A DNA stretch of 7,149 bases from JANWYU01 sp964655485 (GCA_964655485.1 CAZZMS010000038.1:1-7149); one strand, 5' to 3'. Positions 1 to 6,600 are shown, counted from the stretch's first letter. Notes: a model not told the origin generated them from the sequence alone. Made by a program: numbers and translations.

Positions 1-2
1 AC

Positions 3-1202
3 GGTGTACGGGGAGTATTCAATCTCGAACTTTTTCCTAACTCACAGTATCCTTTGGATCAGATGGGCTATGCATGGGGCTCAGCCTACCGCCCGGAGCA
101 GCAGGGCTTGCAACAACAAAGTCCTTCCCAGATGAATATCCGTGAGGCCTATCTGCGGCTGGAGCGCGAGTATGCCACGGTGGAACTGGGACGTTGGGCT
201 TTTCAATTTGGTCATGGGGCCTATTTTTCCGCCGGTTCAGGAGCGTTTGATCACTTCTCTGATAATTTTGATGGAGTGAGTGCCAAAATTTATGTCGGTC
301 ACTTACTTATTCAGCCCATGTTGACGACAGTGGCTCAGCCCTCGAGCGAGCGGGGCGGCGGCAGTAATGATCAGATGCTGCATTTGCATTACGCTCATCC
401 TGATTCGAAGACCGATTTCGCCGTTTTATATCGTGTCAGAAAAGGGGGGATGGGCCAACAGACAGCAGAGCTCCAAACCTTGTATGGATCTTCTGGTGTG
501 GGCTCCACGTGGGATACGCAAAGCTCTCACTTGTATTTTGCTCGCGGCTGGGATGAAATGGCCCTGGCTTTAGAGGCGGGTTTTGAAAATGGTTCCACAG
601 GTTTGTTAAGTGCGAGTAACGAAAAAATCGCTCTCTCAGGTTATGGGGTGAATCTGGATCTTCACTGGCGCCCGCAGGAGAGTTTGTGGCAGTCCTCCTT
701 GCGTATGGGTATTGCCAGTGGGGATGATCCCAACACCAGCAATTACGAAGGATTTTCTTGGCACTACAATCACGATATCGCCTTTTTGATGGCCAATCAT
801 CCTTTGGGTTCGGGAGGCTATGACCCTTTACGCAATCAAGTGCGCCGCCGGCTCAAGACGGCAACTTCATTCTATGGTAACAGTGAAGCTCTCGATGAGG
901 CGACGGTAAGTAACATGATCTATGTGGTCCCCACGTGGTCACGGCAATTAGGCTCCTCCTGGACATGGCGTAATCGGGTGACTTGGGCTCAGGCCGCCAC
1001 TTTGCCGTCTACGGCGACCGGGACGTCGCGGGATTTAGGCTGGGAGTACGATCTCGCTTTTGTTTTAAGTCCCCATCCTTCATGGGTATGGGAAACAGAG
1101 TTCGGTTGGTTTCAGCCTGGTAACGCCTATGCAGAGGGTATCAATCAAAGACCTAAAGACGGGATTTGGGGCTTTCAAACTCGTTGGAGTGTGTCGTTTT
1201 AA
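3..1202 (+). CDS. Outer-membrane beta-barrel protein, C-terminal 399 residues (5' end outside window)
   Basis: The frame is open from base 3 with no stop before TAA at 1200-1202, so the gene begins to the left of the window; the in-frame TTG at 54 is not a convincing start. The visible 399 residues alternate aromatic and hydrophobic residues with polar ones, are rich in Trp, Tyr and Gly, and end in WSVSF. A terminal Phe after an amphipathic strand is the usual signal for insertion of barrels into the outer membrane. Long Gly/Ser/Asn-rich stretches look like loops between strands. The segment ELGRWAFQFGHGAYF followed by an Asp-rich FDHFSDNFDG resembles the deltaproteobacterial TIGR04551 outer-membrane family; that link is from memory and tentative. 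Substrate is unknown. It lies 137 nt before a DUF3299/ABC unit on the same strand with no clear terminator between, so co-transcription is possible. Confidence 0.75.
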   Translation, partial: GVRGVFNLELFPNSQYPLDQMGYAWGSAYRPEQQGLQQQSPSQMNIREAYLRLEREYATVELGRWAFQFGHGAYFSAGSGAFDHFSDNFDGVSAKIYVGHLLIQPMLTTVAQPSSERGGGSNDQMLHLHYAHPDSKTDFAVLYRVRKGGMGQQTAELQTLYGSSGVGSTWDTQSSHLYFARGWDEMALALEAGFENGSTGLLSASNEKIALSGYGVNLDLHWRPQESLWQSSLRMGIASGDDPNTSNYEGFSWHYNHDIAFLMANHPLGSGGYDPLRNQVRRRLKTATSFYGNSEALDEATVSNMIYVVPTWSRQLGSSWTWRNRVTWAQAATLPSTATGTSRDLGWEYDLAFVLSPHPSWVWETEFGWFQPGNAYAEGINQRPKDGIWGFQTRWSVSF

Positions 1203-1339
1203 AGGGAGGATGCAGTTTTTCGCATGATGATGAGCGGCCTTCAGGGCAGAGCGGTGTCCAAAAGAGGCTTAAGAATTTCTTCTATGAGTTTTAGGTTAAA
1301 TCCAAAAAATATTCGGCATCGAGCTTTGAGGGGTCTGGT

Positions 1340-1798
1340 GTGAGGGTGACCAAAGGGTTGTTGGCAGCAGGCCTTATTATTTTATTTATATTTTCCTTGT
1401 GGTATGCCCTGTGGCCTCATGATTCAGGTCAGCTCTTACAAGCGCAAGAGTTACACTGGCGGGAACTGGCGAAACTTGATTATGTAACTGGTCAAGCCCC
1501 GCCGGAGCTGAAGTCATGGGATGGGAAAAGGATTAAAATACCAGGGTTTATGGTTCCCCTAGAGGATCAAGCCCAGATGGTGACCGAGTTTTTGCTTGTT
1601 CCTACAGCCCAAGCCTGTATCCATGTGCCTCCGCCACCGCCCAATCAGATGGTGCTTGTGAAAATGAAGGACAAGCCTCAGGCGGTGATCATGGGGCCAG
1701 TTTGGGTGTACGGGGATTTGCATATAGTTACTCAGCAACACTTTTATGGAGAAAGCTCGTTTAGCCTGGATGGTTTAGCGGTGGAGCCGTATCGGTAA
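1340..1798 (+). CDS. DUF3299 membrane-anchored periplasmic protein, partner of the following ABC transporter
   Basis: The start is GTG at 1340, preceded by GAGGGG (1328-1333) at 6 nt spacing. The 152-residue product begins with a short basic segment and one hydrophobic helix (about residues 6-25), so it is probably anchored in the inner membrane or exported, with the rest in the periplasm. The body has the DUF3299 pattern: IPGFMVPLE (about 67-75), FLLVP (84-88) and the hallmark C-x-H-x-PPPPPNQ (93-103), whose Cys93 and His95 could bind metal. As recalled, DUF3299 genes neighbour an ABC ATPase and an FtsX-like permease in zinc-responsive operons (PA4063-PA4066 of Pseudomonas aeruginosa, zrg genes of Vibrio cholerae). 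The same neighbours follow here, which supports the assignment. The biochemical role is not established; metal handling is inference. The ATPase gene starts 16 nt after its stop. Confidence 0.85.
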   Translation: MRVTKGLLAAGLIILFIFSLWYALWPHDSGQLLQAQELHWRELAKLDYVTGQAPPELKSWDGKRIKIPGFMVPLEDQAQMVTEFLLVPTAQACIHVPPPPPNQMVLVKMKDKPQAVIMGPVWVYGDLHIVTQQHFYGESSFSLDGLAVEPYR

Positions 1799-1814
1799 CA
1801 ATGCCTTTTGTTTT

Positions 1815-2480
1815 ATGATTGAGATTTATGATTTAAGTTTTCGCTACAGGCCTGATCACCCCTACTTGTTTCAGTCCTGGAATTGGAGTTTACCGGCGGG
1901 CTCTCGACTGTGGTTACGTGGTCCTTCGGGTAGTGGTAAATCAACTTTACTGTCGTTGTTGCTTGGAATTATCAAACCGAGATCTGGAAAATTGATTATT
2001 GGTGGAAAGGACATCTTTCAATTAAGCGATGCTGAGCGATCTTTGTGGCGTGCTCGAAATACGGGAGTTGTTTTTCAGAGATTTAATCTGCTAGAGGACT
2101 GGAGTGTCAAAGATAACATCCGCTTCATTTACGAGTTATATAATTCCATGCTACCAGAATGGGATGAGAGACGTTACCAGTATTATCTCGATTTTCTTGG
2201 CTTAAAAGCCCATGAACAAAAGCAAGCTCGTCAACTCTCTGTGGGTCAGCAGCAAAGGGTAGCATTCATTCGAGCTTTGATGCATAAACCTTCATGGATT
2301 TTTGCTGACGAACCCATAAGTAGTTTAGACGAGGAGTCGGCTAAACGCCTCTCCCATTTATTGAAAGAATATCTCACAGAAACTCGGGCGACTTTGATTT
2401 TAAGCTCTCATATCCCTTTGCCTGGGCTTGAGTTTGATTTGGAATTAAAATTACCTTTGCAGGAAACTTCATCCCCATGA
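1815..2480 (+). CDS. ABC transporter ATP-binding protein (MacB/LolD-like)
   Basis: This 221-residue nucleotide-binding subunit powers the permease encoded next. All the motifs are present: Walker A GPSGSGKST (36-44), Q-loop Gln88 in VVFQ, signature LSVGQQQR (141-148), Walker B WIFADEP with Asp165/Glu166, D-loop SSLD (169-172) and switch His199. Size and motif wording fit the small ATPases paired with FtsX/MacB-type permeases (LolD, MacB N-terminus, zinc-associated zrg/PA4064 type). The final 20 residues are short and acidic, with no extra domain. ATG at 1815 gives the family's normal N-terminus (MIEIYDLSF), but no Shine-Dalgarno is visible, so translation probably depends on coupling with the gene 16 nt upstream. 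Its stop overlaps the permease start (ATGA, 2477-2480). The substrate cannot be read from the ATPase; the DUF3299 neighbour points to metal-related or envelope function. Confidence 0.93.
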   Translation: MIEIYDLSFRYRPDHPYLFQSWNWSLPAGSRLWLRGPSGSGKSTLLSLLLGIIKPRSGKLIIGGKDIFQLSDAERSLWRARNTGVVFQRFNLLEDWSVKDNIRFIYELYNSMLPEWDERRYQYYLDFLGLKAHEQKQARQLSVGQQQRVAFIRALMHKPSWIFADEPISSLDEESAKRLSHLLKEYLTETRATLILSSHIPLPGLEFDLELKLPLQETSSP

Positions 2481-3703
2481 ACAAACGAGTTTGGTTGCGC
2501 TATATTTTTCGATTTGTTTGGCAAAAAAAAAGGCAACTACTTCCTTTACTTGGCATTGTATTTGTGAACCTGAATTTATTTTTTATTTTTGATTCTATTC
2601 GATCGAGCTTTAAGCAAAATTTTTCAGGAGCCATTTCTGGGGTGGATCTTATTGTGGGGGCCCCCAATTCAGAGCTTAATTTAGTGTTATATGCTTTATT
2701 TCAGTGGGGAAGGCTGCAGAGTAACATTCCGGGTGAGGTGGTCCAAGAGTTAAGAAATCATCCAGATGTAGAGTGGGTGGTCCCTCTGTCCGCGGGGGAT
2801 ACATGGCAGCAGTTTCCAGTCGTAGCCGTGGAGAGTGATTTTTTTTCTCATATGAAAGTACGTCAGACTGAAAGTCTCCATTTTGAAGGGGAAAAAAGCG
2901 TTCAGGAGCTGCAAGCTCAAGATCTGGTGATTGGGTATCAAGTCTCGCGGTTAGCCGGTGTTCGCGAGGGTGATCGTCTGGTTCTGGCTCACGGAGGCGA
3001 TGTGCGGATGGCGCAGACAGGAAGCTTTTTGCATCACGAGGATCATCCGTTTCGTGTAGCAGGTGTGTTAAAGCCTACGGGAACGACATGGGATTATAAA
3101 ATTTACGTACGCCTGAAGGATTGGGATCAACTGCATGGCTCTAGTGAGGATGGGACCAGTGTTTCCGCACTATTTGTAAAGTTGAAAAATAAGATGAAAA
3201 TTTTCTTATGGCAAAGAGGACTGGCTGAAGGAAAGATTGTGCAAGAGCAAAATCTCTCTGCCGCTATTCCCTCAGCGACTTTAGCTCAGTTTTGGCAGCA
3301 GTTGAGTTTTTTTGAACTGATTTTGCGGGGTTTAACTTGGGTGATCGCAGGGGTCTCTTTTGTGGCTCTGTTTTTCAGTTTGCGATTGGTGCTTTATCTG
3401 CGCACAGCCGAGCTTTTTGTATTGCGTGCCATAGGATTAAGTTTGAACTCTATTGCCGGTTATTTACTAATCGAGAGTGCGATCGTTTTAGGAGTAGCTT
3501 GGTTGATGACTCTTGGGATAGTAGTCCTACTGTTACCTTATTTGCAAGAGATCATTCTTTCCACTCTAGGTCTTTGGTTGCAAATCGAAATTTCACTTAC
3601 CCATGTTATATCCATTCTCGGTTTCGGGGGGGGGCTCTTGATATTGCATTATATATTCACCATGAGTTGGTTGCGCAAACATTTGGAACATCCATCTAGC
3701 TGA
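2477..3703 (+). CDS. ABC transporter permease, FtsX/MacB-like
   Basis: The start ATG overlaps the ATPase stop by 4 nt, typical of subunits of one complex. The 408-residue protein has the MacB/FtsX layout: one N-terminal membrane helix (about 21-38), a large periplasmic domain (about 40-275), then three helices (about 280-306, 326-353, 373-396). After the second helix comes RTAELFVLRAIGLS (309-322), the cytoplasmic coupling segment of FtsX-like permeases. The periplasmic part has GVDLIVGAP (55-63) and FLHHEDHPFRVAGVLKPTGT (184-203), wording I associate with permeases neighbouring DUF3299. The HHEDH cluster (186-190) could bind metal, which is inference. FtsX-like permeases usually move envelope molecules or drive conformational change and are not classic importers. 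Two 9-base homopolymers lie inside the gene (A9 at 2523-2531, G9 at 3626-3634); a shift at the G tract would alter only the last helix and tail. Confidence 0.9.
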   Translation: MNKRVWLRYIFRFVWQKKRQLLPLLGIVFVNLNLFFIFDSIRSSFKQNFSGAISGVDLIVGAPNSELNLVLYALFQWGRLQSNIPGEVVQELRNHPDVEWVVPLSAGDTWQQFPVVAVESDFFSHMKVRQTESLHFEGEKSVQELQAQDLVIGYQVSRLAGVREGDRLVLAHGGDVRMAQTGSFLHHEDHPFRVAGVLKPTGTTWDYKIYVRLKDWDQLHGSSEDGTSVSALFVKLKNKMKIFLWQRGLAEGKIVQEQNLSAAIPSATLAQFWQQLSFFELILRGLTWVIAGVSFVALFFSLRLVLYLRTAELFVLRAIGLSLNSIAGYLLIESAIVLGVAWLMTLGIVVLLLPYLQEIILSTLGLWLQIEISLTHVISILGFGGGLLILHYIFTMSWLRKHLEHPSS

Positions 3704-3720
3704 TCGTTTAACACAAGAAA

Positions 3721-3734
3721 CCCCATCCGTGGGG
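3721..3734 (+). other. Short GC hairpin after the ABC unit
   Basis: CCCCA (3721-3725), a 4-nt loop TCCG and TGGGG (3730-3734) form a compact hairpin 17 nt after the permease stop. It is not followed by a T tract, so alone it is not a terminator. It may stabilise the mRNA 3' end or assist the terminator that follows at 3747. Confidence 0.4.
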
Positions 3735-3746
3735 GCACACACAACC

Positions 3747-3764
3747 AGGTCGGAGGACCTTTTT
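3747..3764 (+). terminator. Intrinsic terminator of the DUF3299-ABC unit
   Basis: AGGTC (3747-3751), loop GGAG and GACCT (3756-3760) form a 5-bp stem running into five T (3760-3764). It lies about 45 nt after the permease stop and is oriented for + strand transcripts. The stem is short, but the G+C content and T run fit. The converging - strand gene has no comparable T tract after its stop at 3823, so the element seems to serve only the ABC side. Confidence 0.6.
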
Positions 3765-3822
3765 AAAATCAACCGTAAATAACTGGGGTCTGGAGTCGTC
3801 CCGAATCAAACTCATTTTTTAA

Positions 3823-4404
3823 TTAGTAAGTGTCGATTCGGCCACAAGGATTATTTCCATAGTAAACCGCAGCGGACAGACCTAGGCGATTCGTATTTGA
3901 AGTGGCATCAAGACCGGTGGGATTGTATAAGATTCCCTGCCACACTTGAAGCGTTAAGCTCTGTCCGTTACCAGCAGTTATGCGATAGCTTCCACCACTA
4001 ATGACCCCATATCCAATTTGTGAGGCCTGGATAGGCTGGAGTTGATAAGTTCCTGGAGGGAAACCACAAAGCGATTGATTAGCAATTTGCACACTGCCTT
4101 GAAGCACCGCTGAGCCTTGGGCACATAGGACTTGTTTGCTAGCGGGTTGCGGACAGTAAGAGCTCAACTGTCCAAAGAGACTTAAGTTCATACTGAGACC
4201 TGTTACCGGAGCTTGGGATTGGATTTGAGTCAGTAAACTATTCATACCATTTAAGCCCAAGCAATTTTGACAGGTCGTTGGATTGTTCGGCGTGCCTGCT
4301 TGAACAGGTCCTGAGGAGTTTGATCTTTGGCAGGACCACAATCCGAGCAGCAATATTCCGCTAAGAGCGATTTTTAAGTGTGATTTGAAATTGAGTGTTT
4401 TCAT
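3823..4404 (-). CDS. Cysteine-containing lipoprotein of unknown function
   Basis: This encodes 193 residues starting at ATG 4404, preceded by AAGGAGGT at 5 nt, a near-ideal ribosome binding site. The N-terminus is basic, then hydrophobic (about 10-23), with lipobox L-W-S-C and Cys25 as the probable lipidated residue; Trp at -2 is less common. After a Ser/Gly/Pro/Asn-rich linker there are six more Cys (45, 48, 84, 94, 113, 187), the first two as CQNC. An even number in an exported protein suggests up to three disulfides. The body is rich in Gln, Ser, Gly, Leu and Tyr, with alternating hydrophobic residues suggesting beta strands; I see no catalytic motif and recognise no family. It is second in a two-gene unit, 24 nt after the preceding lipoprotein gene, so the two products probably act together in the envelope. 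Confidence 0.8.
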   Translation of the reverse strand: MKTLNFKSHLKIALSGILLLGLWSCQRSNSSGPVQAGTPNNPTTCQNCLGLNGMNSLLTQIQSQAPVTGLSMNLSLFGQLSSYCPQPASKQVLCAQGSAVLQGSVQIANQSLCGFPPGTYQLQPIQASQIGYGVISGGSYRITAGNGQSLTLQVWQGILYNPTGLDATSNTNRLGLSAAVYYGNNPCGRIDTY

Positions 4405-4428
4405 AAAATACCTCCTTGGGAAGGTTTT

Positions 4429-5277
4429 TTAGTTTCTAAAGGCTCTTTGATAAGGAACCCCACTGAAGGTTCCGAGTCGTTTGTAACCATCTCCTGGATA
4501 AAGGTTTGATGTGGTTTGAATGCGACCATCACCGCCTTTAAAGGTACCGCACTCATAAGGACTGGGGGGTAACAAGAACCAACACTGTTCGCCATCACCA
4601 CCGATAAATTGTGGTGCGGGAGCCACACGGAAATTTTTAAACCAAATGCTACCGGAAAGCATTTGTAAGCCTTGACCGTCACCTTCATCTAAGCCACCGT
4701 CGAATACCACAATAACCGCTCCATAAGCATCTTGGAAAAAACCATGAAATACTTTTTTATTTTGCCATGTAAACCATTGATTAAACTCGCTATTAGGAAG
4801 GCCCTTGTACCAATTTTTATAAGAAATTTGATTGTGGGTTTTTCCCGTGGGGTTGAAAGTGGTAAAACGTCCCGTGTAAATTTGTCCATTGTCGCGGTAA
4901 CCAATCACCACTTGGCCACCCCAACGGCCATGGCCCGTTTGATCTTGGAAGTCAAAATACACACGAAAATCTGTCGGGTTATTTAACGGATGAGTTACAA
5001 CATACTCGGCAAGAACCTGCGCATTATCCGGTTGAAAAGGAACACTAGCCCCTGGGTATTGACTCCAGTAATCGGTAGCATCAGGAGTGAGGTTGTTATC
5101 GTCCACAGGAGCCGAGCGATCAATGGGGCTAGGAGAGGCCTTTTGTTCTTGTCCTTTAAAGCCAGGAGCACAAGACATTAAGGGTAACAATAGGCCGAAA
5201 AGACCTAGTTTCCATAGACTCCATAACGCCGTGGGCTTTGTGCTTGCGGTGAGGAATAAGTTTTTTTGTGTTTTCAT
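4429..5277 (-). CDS. Lipoprotein of unknown function with repeated GDG motifs
   Basis: I place the start at ATG 5277 (MKTQKN), because AGGAG lies 6 nt before it and a signal peptide follows; an in-frame ATG 16 codons upstream lacks that context. The product is 282 residues: signal helix about 18-33, lipobox L-M-S-C with Cys36, then a low-complexity Ser/Pro/Gln/Asp linker to about 65. The mature part is aromatic-rich (many Trp, Tyr, Phe) with alternating hydrophobic residues, suggesting a beta-sandwich or similar fold. GDG recurs four times, at 199-201, 227-229, 249-251 and 262-264, in acidic Gly-rich turns that could hold Ca2+ or sugar; that is inference. Cys232 and Cys243 may form a disulfide. 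I do not recognise the family. It is first in a two-gene unit with the next lipoprotein (24 nt gap), and a sigma-54-like site lies just upstream. Confidence 0.82.
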   Translation of the reverse strand: MKTQKNLFLTASTKPTALWSLWKLGLFGLLLPLMSCAPGFKGQEQKASPSPIDRSAPVDDNNLTPDATDYWSQYPGASVPFQPDNAQVLAEYVVTHPLNNPTDFRVYFDFQDQTGHGRWGGQVVIGYRDNGQIYTGRFTTFNPTGKTHNQISYKNWYKGLPNSEFNQWFTWQNKKVFHGFFQDAYGAVIVVFDGGLDEGDGQGLQMLSGSIWFKNFRVAPAPQFIGGDGEQCWFLLPPSPYECGTFKGGDGRIQTTSNLYPGDGYKRLGTFSGVPYQRAFRN

Positions 5278-5282
5278 AGGCT

Positions 5283-5318
5283 TCTCCTGGTGTGTGTGCC
5301 CTTGTTCATGCCAGGAGA
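5283..5318 (-). repeat. 8-bp inverted repeat overlapping the ribosome binding site
   Basis: On the - strand TCTCCTGG (5318-5311) and CCAGGAGA (5290-5283) are perfect complements around a 20-nt spacer. The promoter-distal arm contains the Shine-Dalgarno of the gene starting at 5277. A transcript beginning upstream of 5318 could fold to hide that site; a transcript from the sigma-54-like promoter would lack the first arm. The repeat could instead be a protein operator. Confidence 0.4.
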
Positions 5319-5324
5319 GTGCCA
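5309..5324 (-). promoter_or_regulatory. Candidate sigma-54 (-24/-12) promoter for the lipoprotein pair
   Basis: Read on the - strand the site is TGGCACTCTCCTGGCA. The -24 half TGGCAC is perfect, the -12 half is TGGC against TTGC, and the GG and GC dinucleotides have the exact sigma-54 spacing (12 nt between their first bases). Transcription would begin near 5298-5300, giving a leader of about 22 nt that just contains the ribosome binding site of the gene starting at 5277. No activator site is proven; an AACAT-N5-ATGTT inverted repeat lies about 50-65 nt further upstream. Confidence 0.4.
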
Positions 5325-5372
5325 AAAGAAGCTTTACGAAAAATAGATTAAATAAGTAATTTCAATAACTTA

Positions 5373-5387
5373 AACATATTTCATGTT
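5373..5387. promoter_or_regulatory. AACAT-N5-ATGTT inverted repeat, possible operator
   Basis: Perfect 5-bp arms AACAT (5373-5377) and ATGTT (5383-5387) with an AT-rich centre form a dyad between the lipoprotein promoter region and the chemoreceptor-rhodanese gene. The position fits an activator site for the lipoprotein unit, but short AT-rich dyads are common by chance. Confidence 0.2.
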
Positions 5388-5458
5388 GAGACAGTGGATT
5401 TTTTACTGGGGGAGGACAAAAAAAGAAAGGTGATGTTTAATCCTTGAACAGGCTAGTC

Positions 5459-6568
5459 TCAGTCTCGACTCACGGGAAGTTTAGCTTGATTCCAGGCCAA
5501 CATCCCCCCTTTAAGGTTATACACCTGAGTAAAGCCATAGGCCTGAGCCATTCGACAGGCTCGGGAGGAGCGCCCCCCAGATCGACAAATAAACACATGC
5601 GGGGTCTTGTTCTCTTGTGAGGCGTGATCTTTAAGATAGCTTTCCAGATCTTTATCAAGGGTTACCAGTATAGCACCTTCGATATGACCCAATTCATCCT
5701 TGTATTCTTCCGGCCTACGCACATCGATTAAGATACACTGATCTTTTTTTTCCCACACTTGCCGGGGCTCCCAATCGATGATTCGGCGGCCAGTGAGAAT
5801 ACCGATCAGATCACTGACGGATTTTGTGATCCCTTCTAGTTGAGTTTTTATATTTTCATTTTGCTGGCTTACTTGTTTCGCTAGCTCAGGAATATGGTGG
5901 TAAAAGAAATCAAAGACCTGAACAGATAAAGAAGCAACCTGCTGAGTTTTTTTGTTACCTTGAAAAATTTCTTGTTGTTCTTGTTTGAGGTGATTTTTGA
6001 GCTGTTGGATATGTTCAAGAAATTCATTAAATCCTTGCTCCCAAGTGGTTAAACTGGCACGTACTTGTTTGGCCAGCTTAGCACTCTCTTGCGAAAGCTG
6101 GCCCACTTGACCTGCTACCACGGCAAAAGCTTTGCCTTGCTCACCGGCGCGGGCCGCTTCAATGCTGGCGTTAATGGAGAGAATATTCGTTTGTTCTGCA
6201 ATATCATCCATACCACTCATCCACTGCAGGGTTTGTTCCAATTGTTTTTGCAGGCTGCTGAGTTGCTCTTCGATCTGCTGAATGCGGATTTGTTGTTCGC
6301 GACTGGCCAACTCCAAGTGAGTCATCTGTTGGCTAAGCTCTTGTAATTCCTTTTGCGCTTGTTCTAGGGTGGGGAGTTGAGCCCGGCAAGATTCAATGTT
6401 GTTTTTTAGTGCTTCAAACTCACTTTGAATGCTGTTACCCTTTTTCGTTTGTTCGGCAAAAAAGTTGAGGATCTTTTGTGTGGATTGTGTGCTTTCTGTG
6501 AAGGTCTTTGCTGAAGACCCTTTGGGCTGTGCTCGCATAATCTTTTTCAAAAGATTCAGTAACTTCAT
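5459..6568 (-). CDS. Soluble chemoreceptor signalling domain fused to a C-terminal rhodanese domain
   Basis: I start at ATG 6568, which has GAGG 7 nt before it; the longer frame upstream runs into tRNA sequence and is not credible. The product is 369 residues with no signal peptide, membrane helix or HAMP, so it is cytoplasmic. Residues about 45-255 form a long Gln/Glu/Lys-rich antiparallel coiled coil whose tip is a chemoreceptor (MCPsignal) hairpin: DIAEQTN (122-128) and EAARAGEQGKAFAVVA (137-152). The usual VADEVRKLA ending is changed to VAGQVGQLS (151-159). Residues about 261-366 are a rhodanese: LIDVRRPEEY (280-289), GHIEGA (294-299), active loop C328-RSGGR (328-333) and LKGGMLAW (352-359). 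Rhodaneses carry persulfide on that Cys. The fusion suggests a receptor that senses sulfur or redox state and signals to CheA/CheW; that is inference. The gene follows tRNA-Arg by 32 nt and may be read from its promoter. Confidence 0.9.
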   Translation of the reverse strand: MKLLNLLKKIMRAQPKGSSAKTFTESTQSTQKILNFFAEQTKKGNSIQSEFEALKNNIESCRAQLPTLEQAQKELQELSQQMTHLELASREQQIRIQQIEEQLSSLQKQLEQTLQWMSGMDDIAEQTNILSINASIEAARAGEQGKAFAVVAGQVGQLSQESAKLAKQVRASLTTWEQGFNEFLEHIQQLKNHLKQEQQEIFQGNKKTQQVASLSVQVFDFFYHHIPELAKQVSQQNENIKTQLEGITKSVSDLIGILTGRRIIDWEPRQVWEKKDQCILIDVRRPEEYKDELGHIEGAILVTLDKDLESYLKDHASQENKTPHVFICRSGGRSSRACRMAQAYGFTQVYNLKGGMLAWNQAKLPVSRD

Positions 6569-6600
6569 GATGTTTCCTCGTGGCGAAGGGCTAAGAAAAA

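Noticed and set aside
1203..1339. Zur-type zinc operator before the DUF3299 gene
   Set aside because: I searched for a Zur-like AT-rich dyad (TGTTATA-type arms) and saw none in this gap; a site could lie left of the window.
1801..1818. Five-codon frame whose stop overlaps the ATPase start
   Set aside because: No ribosome binding site and too short to judge; ATGA overlap can arise by chance.
3337..3699. 120-codon frame inside the permease gene, + strand
   Set aside because: Overlaps well-supported permease membrane helices and has no ribosome binding site; kept only as the frame reached after slippage at the G9 tract.
5278..5325. Upstream ATG for the first lipoprotein (16 residues longer)
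   Set aside because: It would place hydrophilic residues before the signal peptide and lies within the promoter/inverted-repeat region; the ATG at 5277 has AGGAG at correct spacing.
5418..5445. Possible terminator after the receptor-rhodanese gene, - strand
   Set aside because: A T7 tract is present but the preceding stem is only AAGG/CCTT with an 11-nt loop, too weak to annotate.
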